Positions 44,870 to 55,839 of a DNA stretch of 64,000 nucleotides are shown piece by piece. How positions within the stretch are numbered: the first letter of the stretch is position 1; every line of letters begins with the position of its first letter. The notes under the pieces are model-generated. The model searched no databases. It worked only from the letters and a program-made list of their open reading frames with translations, and was not told the origin of the DNA. Origin of the DNA: Saccharum officinarum (Eukaryota; Streptophyta; Magnoliopsida; Poales; Poaceae); the NCBI GenBank assembly GCA_020631735.1, contig JAIWYO010009581.1:1-64000 (forward strand), given 5' to 3'. A program made the position numbers and the translations under genes.

Positions 44870-45170
44870 TTTTGATTGTTAGTTATATTAGTTTGTTTAG
44901 CTAGTATTGTTAGTATAAATAGTTAGTTTAATTGTTTAGTTGGTATCATTAGTAAAGTTAGCGTAGTTAGTATAGATATTATAAATAGTTATTTTAGTTA
45001 GTATGATTAGTAAAGTTAGTATAGGTATTATAAATAGTTAGAATAGTTAGTATGTTTAGTTTAGATTAGTGAAGTTAGTATAGGTGATATAAATAGTTAC
45101 TTTAGTTAGTTTAGTTAGTATAGTATAGTTAATAAACTTAGTATAGTTAGTTTGCTTGGACGACTTGATG
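44870..45170 (+). repeat. AT-rich 'agttagtata' simple repeat upstream of the transposase
   Basis: Repeats of 'tagttagtata' with 'ttataaatagtt' occupy the 300 bases before the transposase ATG. They could be a leader intron. Nothing else is seen. Confidence 0.75.
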
Positions 45171-45193
45171 AAGTTTGCTCGAATGGTTTTTAG

Positions 45194-45739
45194 ATGGATT
45201 GTTGTGTCCGAGTTTATTTCGGAGGAATTGTTAGGAAGGAAGATGATGAATTTGAGGATATGGAAGAGGAGTTGGAATGGTTTGATGAACCGCCGAGCTT
45301 CAATGACCTTTGTGTGCGTTTGAACGCAAAGTTTGATGGTGATTTCACAATCAAGGGGAGATTTGACAATGGGAAGACTCGGGCAAAATATGTCCTGATG
45401 CCTTTGCGTGACCCTGCTCATTGGTCCCGCTACACTAGGGTCTTCGTAGGCTCGAACTCACCCATTGCTGAGGTGGTTGTGGAGAATGGGTATAGGTTGG
45501 AGGATGATCATCATGACGATGTTGGAGGTGACGAAGAAGCAGTTCCATTCACATCCAGTCAGTTGTATATGGATGGTCAGTTGATGCAGGAGCAGTTGCA
45601 TTCACATCTAGTTGGTTGTATAAGCAACGACTTCGATGTGAGGGAGTTCAAACGTGAAGAGCACGAGCAGGCGAAAGAGAACTGGTTCGGTCATGACGAC
45701 CACGACGACGATGATGACGACGACGATGATGATGACAAC

Positions 45740-45796
<57 letters not shown>

Positions 45797-47977
45797 AGAG
45801 CTGCCCATGAGACACCGGCTCATGCTACAACGTCCGATATTCCACTTTCGGTGCTTCATGCCATGCCGACTCAGGGCAGGCTGGTCCATGATTTGCCAGA
45901 GGGTGGTGCACCATATATTGATTCGTGGGGTAGGATCAGCAAAGCACAGCATTATGTTGCACCGCCCTCTTACATAGAGGCAGAACTCATGCAACTGAGC
46001 CAGGGCGGTGTACCTTTAAGTGGTGGTCTGAACTATAGGGATGTCAGCATGGTACATATGGCAGTTTGTGACACAGGTCTGCAGATGTGTGCAGAATCAT
46101 TGTATAACCATGATCATGTAATCCTTCAGAAGGGCATGATATTCAATACAATGTCAGAGATGAAGCTCTTTCTTCAGGATTATGCTATGTACCACCATAT
46201 GCCATACTTGGTGACTCATTCCGACAAGAACTTGAGGTACCACATTACCTGCAAAGCAGGTTTTCCATGCTAGTGGAGGCTTACTGCAAGGAAGAAAGCG
46301 AGTGATGGCAAATGGAGGATAAGTAAATTGGTTCAACCCCATTTATGCTTGGATAAAAAGGGGAAAGAATATCATCCGTAGCTCACTGCACGTTATCTTG
46401 CCCATCGTATATTAGGGCTCGTTGACAAGGACAATGACGTCTTGGTGTCTTATTTACAGCAGTCTATATATGAGCTTGTAAAGTATCATATGAAGTATGG
46501 CAAGGCTTGGCGTGCAAAGCAAATTGCACTAGAGATCCGATGGGGTAGTTGGGAGGAGGCATACAACCGGGTTCCCCGAATACTGTCTGCAATGAATTAC
46601 TACAACCATGGCATGAAATGGTTTGTGGACACCGGTAGGATGTCTTTGCAGAACTCAGTGAGGCATGTGCTACACCATGTATTTTGGTCGCTTGCTCAGA
46701 CAGAGCATGCTTTCCAGTTCTGTAGGCCAGTGGTCCTTGTTGATGGCATTTTCTTAATAGGAAAGTACATGGGCACTTTGATGATGGCTGCAGCGGTTGA
46801 TCCGGAGGACCAGATAGTACCAATGGCTTTTGCTTTGGCAAAGGGATAGAACAATTCGTCGTGGTCATGGTTCATGCGGCTTCTACGTACCCAAGTGCTT
46901 GGGGCATCACACACTATATGTTTGATCTTGGATCGGCACACAAGAATTCTCCATGCCGCCGGTGAAGATATTGAAGGGTTCCCGCCTTTGGTGCATAGAT
47001 GGTGCATGCGTTATTTTGTAGCTAATTTCTGGCGATGTCAGAGGAAGGAGGTTAGTGACATGGTTAAGGCTCTATGTTGTGTGCGTACAGAGTACTAGTT
47101 TAAGGAGAAAATGAGAGAACTAGATAAAGTGATGAACCAAGCCGCCAAGACATGGTTACAGGACTAGATGGAACAGAAAGAAAAGTGGGCACTAGCATAC
47201 GACGAGGGTGGATTCAGGTACGGCATCATGACCACTAATTCGTCTGAGTCTTTTAACTGTGTGTTCACCGGAGTTCGCTCGTTGCCAGTGTCTGGGATTG
47301 TTGAGTTCTCTTTCATGAAGTGCAACGAATATTTTGTGAAGAGGTGGGAGCTCGCGCAGAGGAATATAAGGGAGGCTAGGGTGTGGGAAAAGGTAGCCGC
47401 TCATTTTATTAAGGGGAGAGAGGAATTGGCCAAGCAACATATTGGTGAGCCATACGGACCTCACAGGCATATCTACAGTGTACGGGGGTTGGGTGGCACA
47501 AGTATGGGCGGGGAGCGTTATGGTGGGAGGAACTACCGTGTCAATTTAGACAAAGTTGAGTGCAGTTGTAACGTCTCTCAGATCATGCATGTCCCTTGCT
47601 CTCACATGATCATGGCCTGCAGAATGCACGGATATGACTACTTGGCTTTGCTATATATATCTCCTTTGTACCTCCGTTCGAACATCATTCGGGTATGGGA
47701 GAAGAGCTTCGAGCCTTACCTCGACCCGTCACAGTGGCCCTCGTATCATGGACCTGACTACGCGTCCAATCTAGCCCTGGAGAAGTTGGGCAAGGGCAAA
47801 AGAATGAAGAAGCGTCTTAAGGGGGGTATGGATGCTATGAAAGGGTACGACGATGACATGTACGATGGGGGAGACTTCAACGAGACACGTGGCAGGAATT
47901 TGTGCTCGGTTTACAAGCAACTGGGTCACAAGGCTAGCAGACATAGAAGACCTGGACAACTGATTTGTCCATATTAG
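45194..47977 (+). pseudogene. MuDR-type transposase with five in-frame TAG codons
   Basis: One unshifted frame of 928 codons runs from ATG 45194 to TAG 47975, with internal TAGs at 46271, 46379, 46847, 47096 and 47165. Order: an N-terminal ubiquitin-like region (MDCCVRVYFGG), a long Asp tract, the MuDR N-terminal domain (LQKGMIFNTMSEMKLFLQDY ... HITCKAGFPC), the MULE transposase domain (VLVDGIFLIGKYMGTL with the first catalytic Asp; LILDRHTRILHAA with the second; NSSESFNCVFTG after the expected Glu region), a SWIM finger (CSCN...PCSHMIMACR) and a C-terminal knuckle CSVYKQLGHKASRH whose second Cys is Tyr. Apart from the ambers it is well preserved. It would cut and join element ends in the nucleus. 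Confidence 0.93.
45690..45800 (+). repeat. GAY trinucleotide repeat coding poly-Asp
   Basis: About 33 Asp codons (GAC/GAT, ending in a near-pure GAT run) broken by one His and one Asn codon, inside the transposase frame. The run gives false poly-Met and poly-Ile ORFs in other frames. Its length is likely to vary between copies. Confidence 0.95.
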
Positions 47978-48094
47978 TTTGTTAAGATAACCTAGTATAC
48001 TTATTCTTATTTGTACCGTTATGTTTTGTTCTAACATATGTTTTATTCAGTTTTAAATATTATTTGCACTAACTCTTTTTTTTGAATCTGAAAC

Positions 48095-49590
48095 AGGATG
48101 CAGGAAGCTCATCCTCCGATGTGGCACCCGCAGTACCCCCCTCCTTGACTACGACTATGACAAGTACCACAGGGCTGCTCACATGGAGTACGGGTCTATG
48201 GACAAGCAGCTGCCCCTTCTAAAGCTGCGCACCCACACCCAGCAGCTCAGGTGGGACGAGCATTACGCGCCGTACATACGGCATGCCGGTTTCCTCGAGC
48301 TGTCCGCGTGGACTGGGAAGGTCTTCCGCCCCTGGACCCCGCGTACAAGAGGGGAGAACTTCCCGCCGACTCCGAGGACGACATCGTCGTCACACAAATA
48401 CGAAGAGACGACTATGCGCGAGACGCAGCCACAAAGAGCCCCCCTTCAGAGATACGTGGTAAGATCCTAGGTCCGTGCACTTTGGGTGGGTTATATTGCA
48501 GTTTTAGTAAATTGTAACATCAAAGTGAAACCTCATTTATGTATGCAGGCCAGACAATTGTCAATGATGTCCAACGAAGCAGCGTTTCAACTACACGATT
48601 GCAGGAACAAAGGGCGAGGCGCGCTTGAGACATTTGTGCACGTAAGCAACACGTTGAAAATATCCTATAATGTTGTACGAGTAAAAATATTGTCCTAAAT
48701 AATATGAGTCCACACATGTGTTTGCAGAAAATGAGCAAGAGTTTGAGGAAGCTAGCCCAGAAGTTGAGCTGCATGGACACTCTGTGAGAGCCGCCAGCAA
48801 ACTCTCCGCATTCCCAGAGCACAGCTTCGGCTTCTCTGAGGACACCTGCGGGCTCTTCGGACCCCGTGACAGGGTCCACCTCCGGCGCGCCTACACCACC
48901 ACACCGCCCTGATAAGGCCCAGTTGAGGTAGAGGACGACGACTTAGAGTCGTCCGACGAGGACGAGGCATCGGGCTTCGGCATACCCCAGCACAGGCACC
49001 CTACGTAGCAGGGCCCTTCCCACCTCGGTCCTTTCCAGCAGGGCTTCTTCCAGTAGGGTCCTTTCTAGCAGGGCTTCTCCTAGCTAGGCCCGTACCCGCA
49101 GGGCTCTATCCACCTCGGTCCTTTCCAGTAGGGCAACTTCCAGCACGTACCTTTCTAGCAAAGCCCCTACCAGCACAGCCCGTACTAGCCCAGCCCGTAC
49201 CAGCACGCCCCGTCCCAGCCCAGCCCGTACTAGCCCACCCCGGTGGACCCTTCCCAGCAATAGGAGATTGGCATGTCACAGCTCTTTGATGCCCCGTTGG
49301 GAACCCAAGGAGACGAACAGGTAAAACTAAATAAGCAAATTTTCTTATTTACCTAGCCCATGTTATGTAAGAATGCCACAATCTAATACTGATTTGTCTT
49401 TTATCTGAGCAGGGGCTGACCTATGTGCAGGGGACGAGCCATGCATAGGGCCAAGGATGGCAGCACCGTCATCGGGACCACACAGACGTTGGCTACACCC
49501 CCAACGTGGTGCCTACCAATCCAAAGAGGCGGAGGCGACCGAGGGAGTCTTACACTCCTGGGACATAGAGTGCATGTAAGCATAGCAATT
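48095..49590 (+). pseudogene. Plant mobile domain (PMD/MAIN-like) and Gln/Pro-rich gene remnant in the MULE
   Basis: Downstream of the transposase a frame from about 48145 encodes the start of a plant mobile domain (LLDYDYDKYHRAAHMEYG, then RTHTQQLRWDEHYAPYIRHA). A shift near 48310 leads to GLPPLDPA and then an acidic segment; most of the PMD is missing. Later exon-like blocks follow acceptor-like CAG at about 48549, 48727 and 49413. The block of about 48934-49320 is acidic (ESSDEDE), then a Gln/Pro/Tyr/Phe repeat (units such as GPFQQGF, PSPYQHAP) with nine TAGs and no other stop. The last block ends PKRRRRPRESYTPG with two more TAGs. PMD proteins occur in host MAIN/MAIL genes and in transposons; function here unknown. 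Confidence 0.65.
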
Positions 49591-49599
49591 ATATAAGGA

Positions 49600-50251
49600 T
49601 AACATTTTGATGATCAAAAAAAATTATCTATGTGTTACTTACCAATGTCATATATACTGCAGGTTAACTTGGTCATTTTCATGGCAGGATGAAGATGGAG
49701 ACCCTTTGTTGCACTCTATATCACTATTTATGTATCCAAATCATTTATCGAAGAACCTACTTAGTGTTAAACTTATGTGTCCTAGCAGTGTGTCAAAATA
49801 ATTTGCAACTACATGTATTTGGAACTAATGGATTTGAGCTTGTAATGTGATGTTTTATGTGTTCTAGTGAACTTGTAATGTGCTTACATTCTACTTTTCA
49901 AGCTCACTGGAGCGTTCGACGACGTGTAACAGTATTTTATGGTTGCCGCTCCCTGGCTAGGGGAGCAACAACTCTGCCACTCCCTGTGTGGGGCTGTGTT
50001 TCCTGCTGCTCCGTGCTTTGATCGGTAACCTCGACCACATGTACTTTTTTATAATACTAGAACATGTTAGAAAGTGACATGTTGGAAATAAAACACTTGC
50101 ACGATTGAGGGAAACAGTAGTCACATGGTACACACTTATTACAAGGTTTAACAGTTCTACTACCACTTGCTCTAACATGAACATAGTTTAAACTCCAACA
50201 TTGATATTAACGAACTAAGCAATGACATGTTGCAAACTAAACCTAGCATGC
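49600..50251. other. Intergenic part of the MULE between convergent genes
   Basis: AT-rich, without a gene. Near 49945-50015 the GCCGCTCCC / GGGGAGCAAC motif of the terminal repeats reappears. The two genes converge here, so terminators of both should lie in this stretch, but none can be pointed out. Confidence 0.5.
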
Positions 50252-50880
50252 CTAACGATGGTACCACATATTGAACTGAGTTGTGCCTTCCCCACAGTAA
50301 CCCCCCATCGACGGCGGCAGTGGCGGCGCCGGCGGAGAAAGAGGCATGTGCTTCTTATGGTATGGGCACTAGCAGTATGGATTATTGCATAGTGGCTCCT
50401 CTGCATCGTTGATGCTATCGTCCTCCGACTTGTCCCTATAGATATATGATGTATTGTTGATGGGGATAGACAGGAGGATCGACCCATCAAGTGAACCCAC
50501 GGTTATCTGGGCAGCTTGAATCCTGAAAACACATCTACCAATAAGTATTTCTACAAACCAAATGCAAATCTGAAAAAATAAGAGTTAAAAGGAAATATAA
50601 ATCCTCGCGGGCATCTGAAGAAATGGCGGCCTCCACCATCACAGTCGTTGTACATCTGCACGACGCAATCCTCACCGTGGTGGCATTTTGGCCAATCTTC
50701 CGTGCGGTTGTCGTATGATCTAAGAGGTCTCTCGCGGGTGAAGTCACTCTTGCTCTCCAAAGAAAATTATTCTATAGGTTCCTCAAAAGAATCAGGACCC
50801 AGAAAATCCTCCCACACAATCGGAGGTCCCTTCCTCACTCCCTTTCCTCTACCTCTGTTCGACGAACTTTCGCCCGACAT
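50252..50880 (-). pseudogene. GRF zinc-finger gene of the MULE, convergent to the transposase
   Basis: ATG 50880 starts MSGESSSNRGRGKGVRKGPP. After a TAA near 50769 the frame gives WPKCHHGEDCVVQMYND and GGRHFFRCPRG, the first half of a GRF zinc finger. After an intron-like T-rich stretch ending near 50525 the second half appears (SSCPDNRGFT, stop, WVDPPVYPH). The C-terminus, in another frame, reads CNNPYC, TAG, CPYHKKH and then a Pro-rich MGGYCGEG tail to TAG 50252. GRF fingers bind single-stranded or structured nucleic acid in several nuclear proteins (family knowledge). Stops include a TGA where Arg (CGA) is usual and TAGs where Gln is plausible. The gene lies 120 bases from the right terminal repeat. 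Confidence 0.68.
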
Positions 50881-50999
50881 TTGAACTACAACTAAACAAA
50901 AAAAAATAACTTGTATGATGGCCGAGAGGGGAGGAGGGGGGCGCGGCACCGAAACGACGAATGGCCAGAGCTCAAGAGGAGAAGAGAATAAAAGGCGTC

Positions 51000-51300
51000 C
51001 TGTGCTTGCCACTCCTTGATCTGGGAGCGGTAAAGTTGAAATGCCGCTCATTCGCGTGAGGAGCGGCCAAAAGTGTTAGATATAAAAAAAAAACTTTTGG
51101 TGCTAAAATTAAAAATAGTTTTTAAAAAGTGTTAAAAATAAAAAAATACGTAGTTATATGTATTATATGTGAGAGATGTATCCATTTATGAACAATGTAT
51201 GGTCCTACTTTATTGAAATGGTTTGAAATTTTTTATGAAAAGGTTATACACCTATATTATGGCCCCATGCCAATTTTTAGGGTTTTTAGACCATTTTACG
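51000..51300 (-). repeat. Right terminal inverted repeat of the MULE
   Basis: Inverted counterpart of 44100-44360; it keeps GGGAGCGGTAAAGTTGAAAT, then GAGGAGCGGCCAAAAGTGTT and CTAAAATTAAAAATAGTTTT. Confidence 0.85.
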
Positions 51301-51407
51301 ATATTATTCCTTTTTTCATCGGAGTCACCAAAACATAACTTCGAGTAATCTCTAACAAAGCACTTTATTTTTCATTGATTTTTAGGAGACGAGCTCAAAT
51401 GGAACAG

Positions 51408-51578
51408 AGGTGTAGAATATTATTCTACACCGCAAGTTAAAACTGAGTAGAAAAAAATCTGAGTACTACTGAACAGCGTTCAGTATCACTCAGTACTACA
51501 CCCAACACCACGAAAATACTGAACAATACTGAATTTTGTTCAGTATAACAACTTGGTGTAAAATAGTATTCTACACCT
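51408..51578. mobile_element. MITE-like element with palindromic ends
   Basis: Ends AGGTGTAGAATATTATTCTA and TAGTATTCTACACCT form an inverted repeat of about 27 bases, and the left end is itself a palindrome (GGTGTAGAAT-ATTCTACACC). The centre repeats 'ctgaa(c/t)a' and 'cagtac'. 171 bases, no ORF, no clear target duplication. A TG/TA microsatellite follows at 51594-51620. Confidence 0.55.
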
Positions 51579-51854
51579 AGGGTGTAGAATAGCGCGTGTA
51601 TATATATATACACACACAACCAGGGGCAAATTTGTCCTTTCATGTGCCTGATATTAGAAAAATGATAAGAAAATAAATTAAATAGGTGATATGTCAAAGA
51701 AATCAAATTGACCTTGTACAATATAGTATTTTTTGCAAAACCAACGATAGGAGGGTAAATTTGCAAAGCCTATCATAGAGGAAGGTAAATATCCAATTTT
51801 CTCCACCTTAGATATCCCGAGCGAAGGCGCGGAGGTTGTTGTGAACTCTCTTTC

Positions 51855-52072
51855 TCTCTCTCCCAAAATAAATATGCATCTCGCATTTTAAGGAGTCAAA
51901 TATTCTAAAGTTTAACCATATGTATTTAAAAAAGTGCTAATATTTATAATACTAAATAATTATCATTAGATTAATTACATAATATATTTTATAGTAAATG
52001 TATTTAAGATATAAATATTTAAATCTTGTTAAACTTACAATCGGCTGACTTCTCGTAAAGCCACGGAGGGAG
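51855..52072. mobile_element. Stowaway-like MITE, diverged left end
   Basis: The right end reads AAGCCACGGAGGGAGTA, the standard Stowaway terminus in grasses. The interior is the usual AT-rich 'tatttataatactaaataattatcattaga'. The left end is degraded (CTCTCTCTCCCAAAATAAAT). Confidence 0.65.
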
Positions 52073-52764
52073 TATACTTGATGCATATGCTGGTGGACAG
52101 ACTAGTCAGGTTCAATAGTCAAGACAGAGAGGAGTGCCTTGGAGCAGAAGCCCATCATTGTGATCTTGTCTAGTGTACGTATTCGGCCTTGGGACGTATT
52201 CTAACGGAAATGTGTGAGAGGAAGGCCCATTAGACAAACTACTATATGTAGGCCCACTTCCTGGAAGGCTGGCCGCAATCGCTGATTACATGAAATGAAA
52301 TCCAAAGGTAATACACTCCCCAACTACTGAACTTCTTCTTGATGTTCTTCACCAACCCTAGATAGCAATGTGTGTTTGTCCATTTCCTCACAGCAACAAA
52401 TCAGTTCACAAAGACAAAATATAAATTAAAACAGAACATCCCATCTCAATCTCAAAATTTAAAAATCTTGATATATCTCAAAATTTAGAAATCCCGATTT
52501 GTTGGGCGCTTTCTCGAGAAAGCACACTATAAAATTAGAGTACGCTGCTTATTGTGACGAGCACCAGGTATTCTTTAGTAAAATGCGAAAGAATAGTTCA
52601 CTTTGTGCTCGCCACGCAGCTGCTTGAGTTGGTTGCCTTCACCTGCTACTGTATAAGACGTTGGATGGTTGGCTAATCTCCTTGACACTGACTGGTGTGG
52701 GACTAAACATGATTTCCCGGGCTGTCTTGCTGTGCGAACGCCCTTGTACATGGGCTTGTTGTGT
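52073..52764. other. Spacer without a recognised gene
   Basis: About 690 bases between a Stowaway MITE and a solo LTR. No long ORF, no domain, no clear repeat. Confidence 0.45.
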
Positions 52765-52769
52765 CAAAG

Positions 52770-55700
52770 TGTCACACTCAAATTTAAAGGTAAATTTAGA
52801 TATATACCATATGTGTGCCCAGGAGTCAATTACACACATATAAAGACAAATTAAAGAAGAGTACCAAACACAGTGCTTTATTACATCACGAGTATTAACC
52901 AATACATAAATTCATCAAAGTCTAGCAAGCGGAAATAGATAAATAACTCCATGGCGTCTCCATTGCCACAGGGACGGTTGACTGGTTGATCGCAAGACTA
53001 GTAGTCCTCGGGAAAGTAGTCATACCAATTGTCACTGTCACCTGTTACCCATCCGGGATTTTATCCAAATAATGAAAATAGCAAGCAATAAGTACATCTC
53101 GTACTTGACAAAAATAACATGGGGAATGAAGCTCAAAAGGCTGACACAGGTTGTACTGCGGTTAGCATTTTTATTAGGTCACAAAGTTAACCCTAAATTA
53201 GCATATGGTTGTGCTTAACCCCAATTGTACCACATGATCATATAAAGCAACATTTTATCTCATCATTAAACATCAGCAATAATAATCCTCTATTCTGTGA
53301 GTTTTTCAGGCCGCTCGTGTCCGTGAGCACGGCTGATATACCAGTTTTAATACTCTGTAGAGTTTGTACACTTTCACCGTGAGCCGTGATTTACCCTTTC
53401 GCCCGAGGTAGCCAATCTCTTAACCCCTTTCTAGGGAGGTCGGCAGGGTTCACTATGTAGCTTTTCAAATGTTTCCCCAACAGGTTAGTAGCCGCTAGGA
53501 TTTCTCGGCAGGCAAATGTAGGAACCCCTTTCCTGTGGCACAATTCCTTCGCGGCTATACACGTAGGAACAGAGGTTGTCCTATACCTAAAGTGGCAAGC
53601 CCCTTTTGCGCCCTTTTAGGTGACTACTAACAAGCGAGAAAAGGTCCTGCTACTAGGCTAAAACCAGAGCCATGTGGCACTCCTGGTTGTACTGTAAATC
53701 CCAGCTTTTGCCGACAGATAATTCCTTAGGGAGGGCCAAGAGCATCGTGATCAACAAGAGCTCTCTCGCCCTACGTTCAGTTTGCTAAAAAAACAAATTT
53801 TAACATATGTTGCATATAATCATTAGTCATTGTTCAGATCTGGTACAATTAGTTTGAGCGCTAGCCAACTACCCATATGCAAGTATAACTCATCGGTAAC
53901 AAGGTACAAGATAATCAAGAACTAAGATGTTCTTACGGTTATCAAATTGACACATGCATATGTCTAATTATTTAAATGGTGAATAGGACAACAAGGAATC
54001 ACATGCTATACTTTTCTTGATCCACGAACTCCTGCTGGTCCTACTACTTGTCAAAGTATTGGCCTTGATTACCGTCGCAAAGCTCACCGTCTATACTCGA
54101 TCATCATCAACAAAGCAACACACATACATCCACGCAATCATGCACAAGCAAATAAGAGCTATGATTAGAACAGTACACCAACAGAGGAAAAAAATGTTTA
54201 AAAAGCTTATAAAATTATCCTACACGTCGCTACGAACATAAACGTGAAAATCACCGAAATCAGATTTAAAACGTGAAAGTTATGGACTAAACGAGATTTC
54301 CTATAGTAATTTAATAGATTAAATCTAACCACGAATTTCAACGGTGAAAAACATATCCAACAGTACCATAAACATTTAGATTATTTAATTACGAACCTAA
54401 CGTAATTTGAATGGATCCAACGAAGCTAAAACGAATAAATTGCGACGAAAATGGCTCTAGATGGCAAAACCGTAAATACCGCGAACTAATTTCGTATTAA
54501 AAATAAATCAAAATCCGATTTTGAATCGGCTGAGGACTACGGGTTCGATTAATGGAAAGCTGAGGGGCTCTTTAAGAAAAGTGCCGCGAAGGGGTATGGC
54601 CAACTCTAGACCGTTGGATTAGATCTGGACGGCGCGAATTAGATTGGAGAGAGAGATGAGGTTGTCGGCCGGAACAGGAGCCGGCGCGGCTGACCTCCAT
54701 GACCGGTGATGAGACCTCGCCGAAGTTCACCGGTTAAGGCCCTACGGACCACTACGGAGCAAACAGAGGGCATGGGGAGCAAGATCGGGCAACGGCGCAC
54801 TCACCAAGGCTGTTGGCGCGACCGGAGAAAGAGGCTAGCGCAGTGGCAGCCATGGCCGGCGGTGAGACCTCGCCGGCGCACATGAATATGGCCCTAGAGG
54901 CCATGATTCATCACGGGATCGGTACGGGAAGAAAGAGGAGACGGAGGCGAACTCACCACGACCGAAAAACGAGGGCGGAGATGGATCGGAGGTGGCAAGC
55001 GACTCGAAATGGCGGACAGTAGGAACCTGCATCGTCGACAGCGCGACATGAGCAACAGAGGGCGAAACACAGAAAGCGAAAGGCATTCTCGGCCTCATCA
55101 CCTTGACGCGAACCTCTGCAATGAGTCACAGGCACCGGAGAAACGCCGGAGCGGCGGGACGATGTTGGCGGCTGCGAGCTAGGGCTCCGCGTTGGCGCTA
55201 CGTGCTCGGTGGAGGCACTAGCGGTGTGTAGATGGAAAAAGGGAGGGCGAAGGGGGTGCGGCTGCTTAAATAGAGCGGAGGGGCGCACGTGCAGACGCCA
55301 CAAAGCCGAGCGGCTCGGGCGCGAGGCAGCGGGATGAGGACGGCGTCTGCCCGCTTTCGCCGGGGAAGGTTGGGGACGACCCTGTAGCGGCCCTCGAGTC
55401 AGCGAACCAGAGGGAGGGAGAGCGCGTGCGTCCACGTGGCCTGAGCTGCGGCTGCGGTCGCCCAGCTGGGCCGGCCCAACAGAGAGGTGCGCGCGGGCCT
55501 GCGGGAGCGGAGGGGAAAGGAGTGAAAGCAGGCCGGCCGGTGGATGGGCCAGCAGGCCGAACGGGCCAGAACCAGGAGAGGGAGGAAGGTAAAGAAATTT
55601 TCTTTTTTTTCCCAAAGCGATTTTGCAATTCCATTTTTAAAAGATTTTGAATTCCTTTTCATTTTCAGTCAAAACCACTCATCACAAAAGTAATTATGCA

Positions 55701-55834
55701 GCAGCATGTAGCTAGCCTTATATTTGATTTTAATTTCACAAAATTTATTATTTCCCTAAGTTCAATGCTCATAAAAATACATAAGTAAATCAATTTGACC
55801 TATTTTGAAGTGAAGTAAAATTTAGGGTGTTACA
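52770..55834 (-). mobile_element. Solo LTR of a Gypsy element related to the chromovirus
   Basis: A 3065-base LTR starting TGTCACACTC and ending GGGTGTTACA, flanked by a perfect CAAAG duplication (52765-52769 and 55835-55839). Its layout and several blocks (CCGCTCGTGTCCGTGAGCAC, 'ccagagcca', 'gttcgacat'-like) match the chromovirus LTRs at lower identity, in the same orientation. No internal coding region remains. A TATA-like CTATTTAAG (minus) lies at about 55264-55272. ORFs in its GC-rich half (54813-55662) lie in several frames and are not conserved with the related LTRs. Confidence 0.92.
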
Positions 55835-55839
55835 CAAAG

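Larger units (their letters stand above)
44035..51355 (+). mobile_element. Mutator-like element (MULE) with long terminal inverted repeats and three gene remnants
   Basis: About 7.3 kb between long inverted repeats (left about 44100-44360, right about 51000-51300, with weaker similarity further out, so borders are approximate and the 9-bp duplication is unresolved). It encodes a MuDR-type transposase (+), a plant-mobile-domain/Gln-rich gene (+) and a convergent GRF zinc-finger gene (-). The convergent layout recalls maize MuDR with mudrA and mudrB, but the minus-strand gene is a GRF protein. All genes carry stops, mostly TAG, so the copy is inactive as read. Confidence 0.87.

Noticed and set aside
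45608..45994. Minus-strand ORF with a long poly-Ile/Val tract, and plus-strand poly-Met frames at the same place
   Set aside because: They are other frames of the GAY repeat that encodes poly-Asp in the transposase.
45194..49590. A variant genetic code or dedicated UAG-to-Gln decoding in this locus
   Set aside because: Rejected as the main explanation: the same genes also hold TGA where CGA is expected, a destroyed zinc knuckle and a frameshift in the PMD part, which is ordinary decay with a C-to-T bias. Kept only as a test in the findings.
54813..55662. Overlapping ORFs up to 220 codons
   Set aside because: They lie in the GC-rich leader part of a solo LTR; related LTRs here do not keep the frames.
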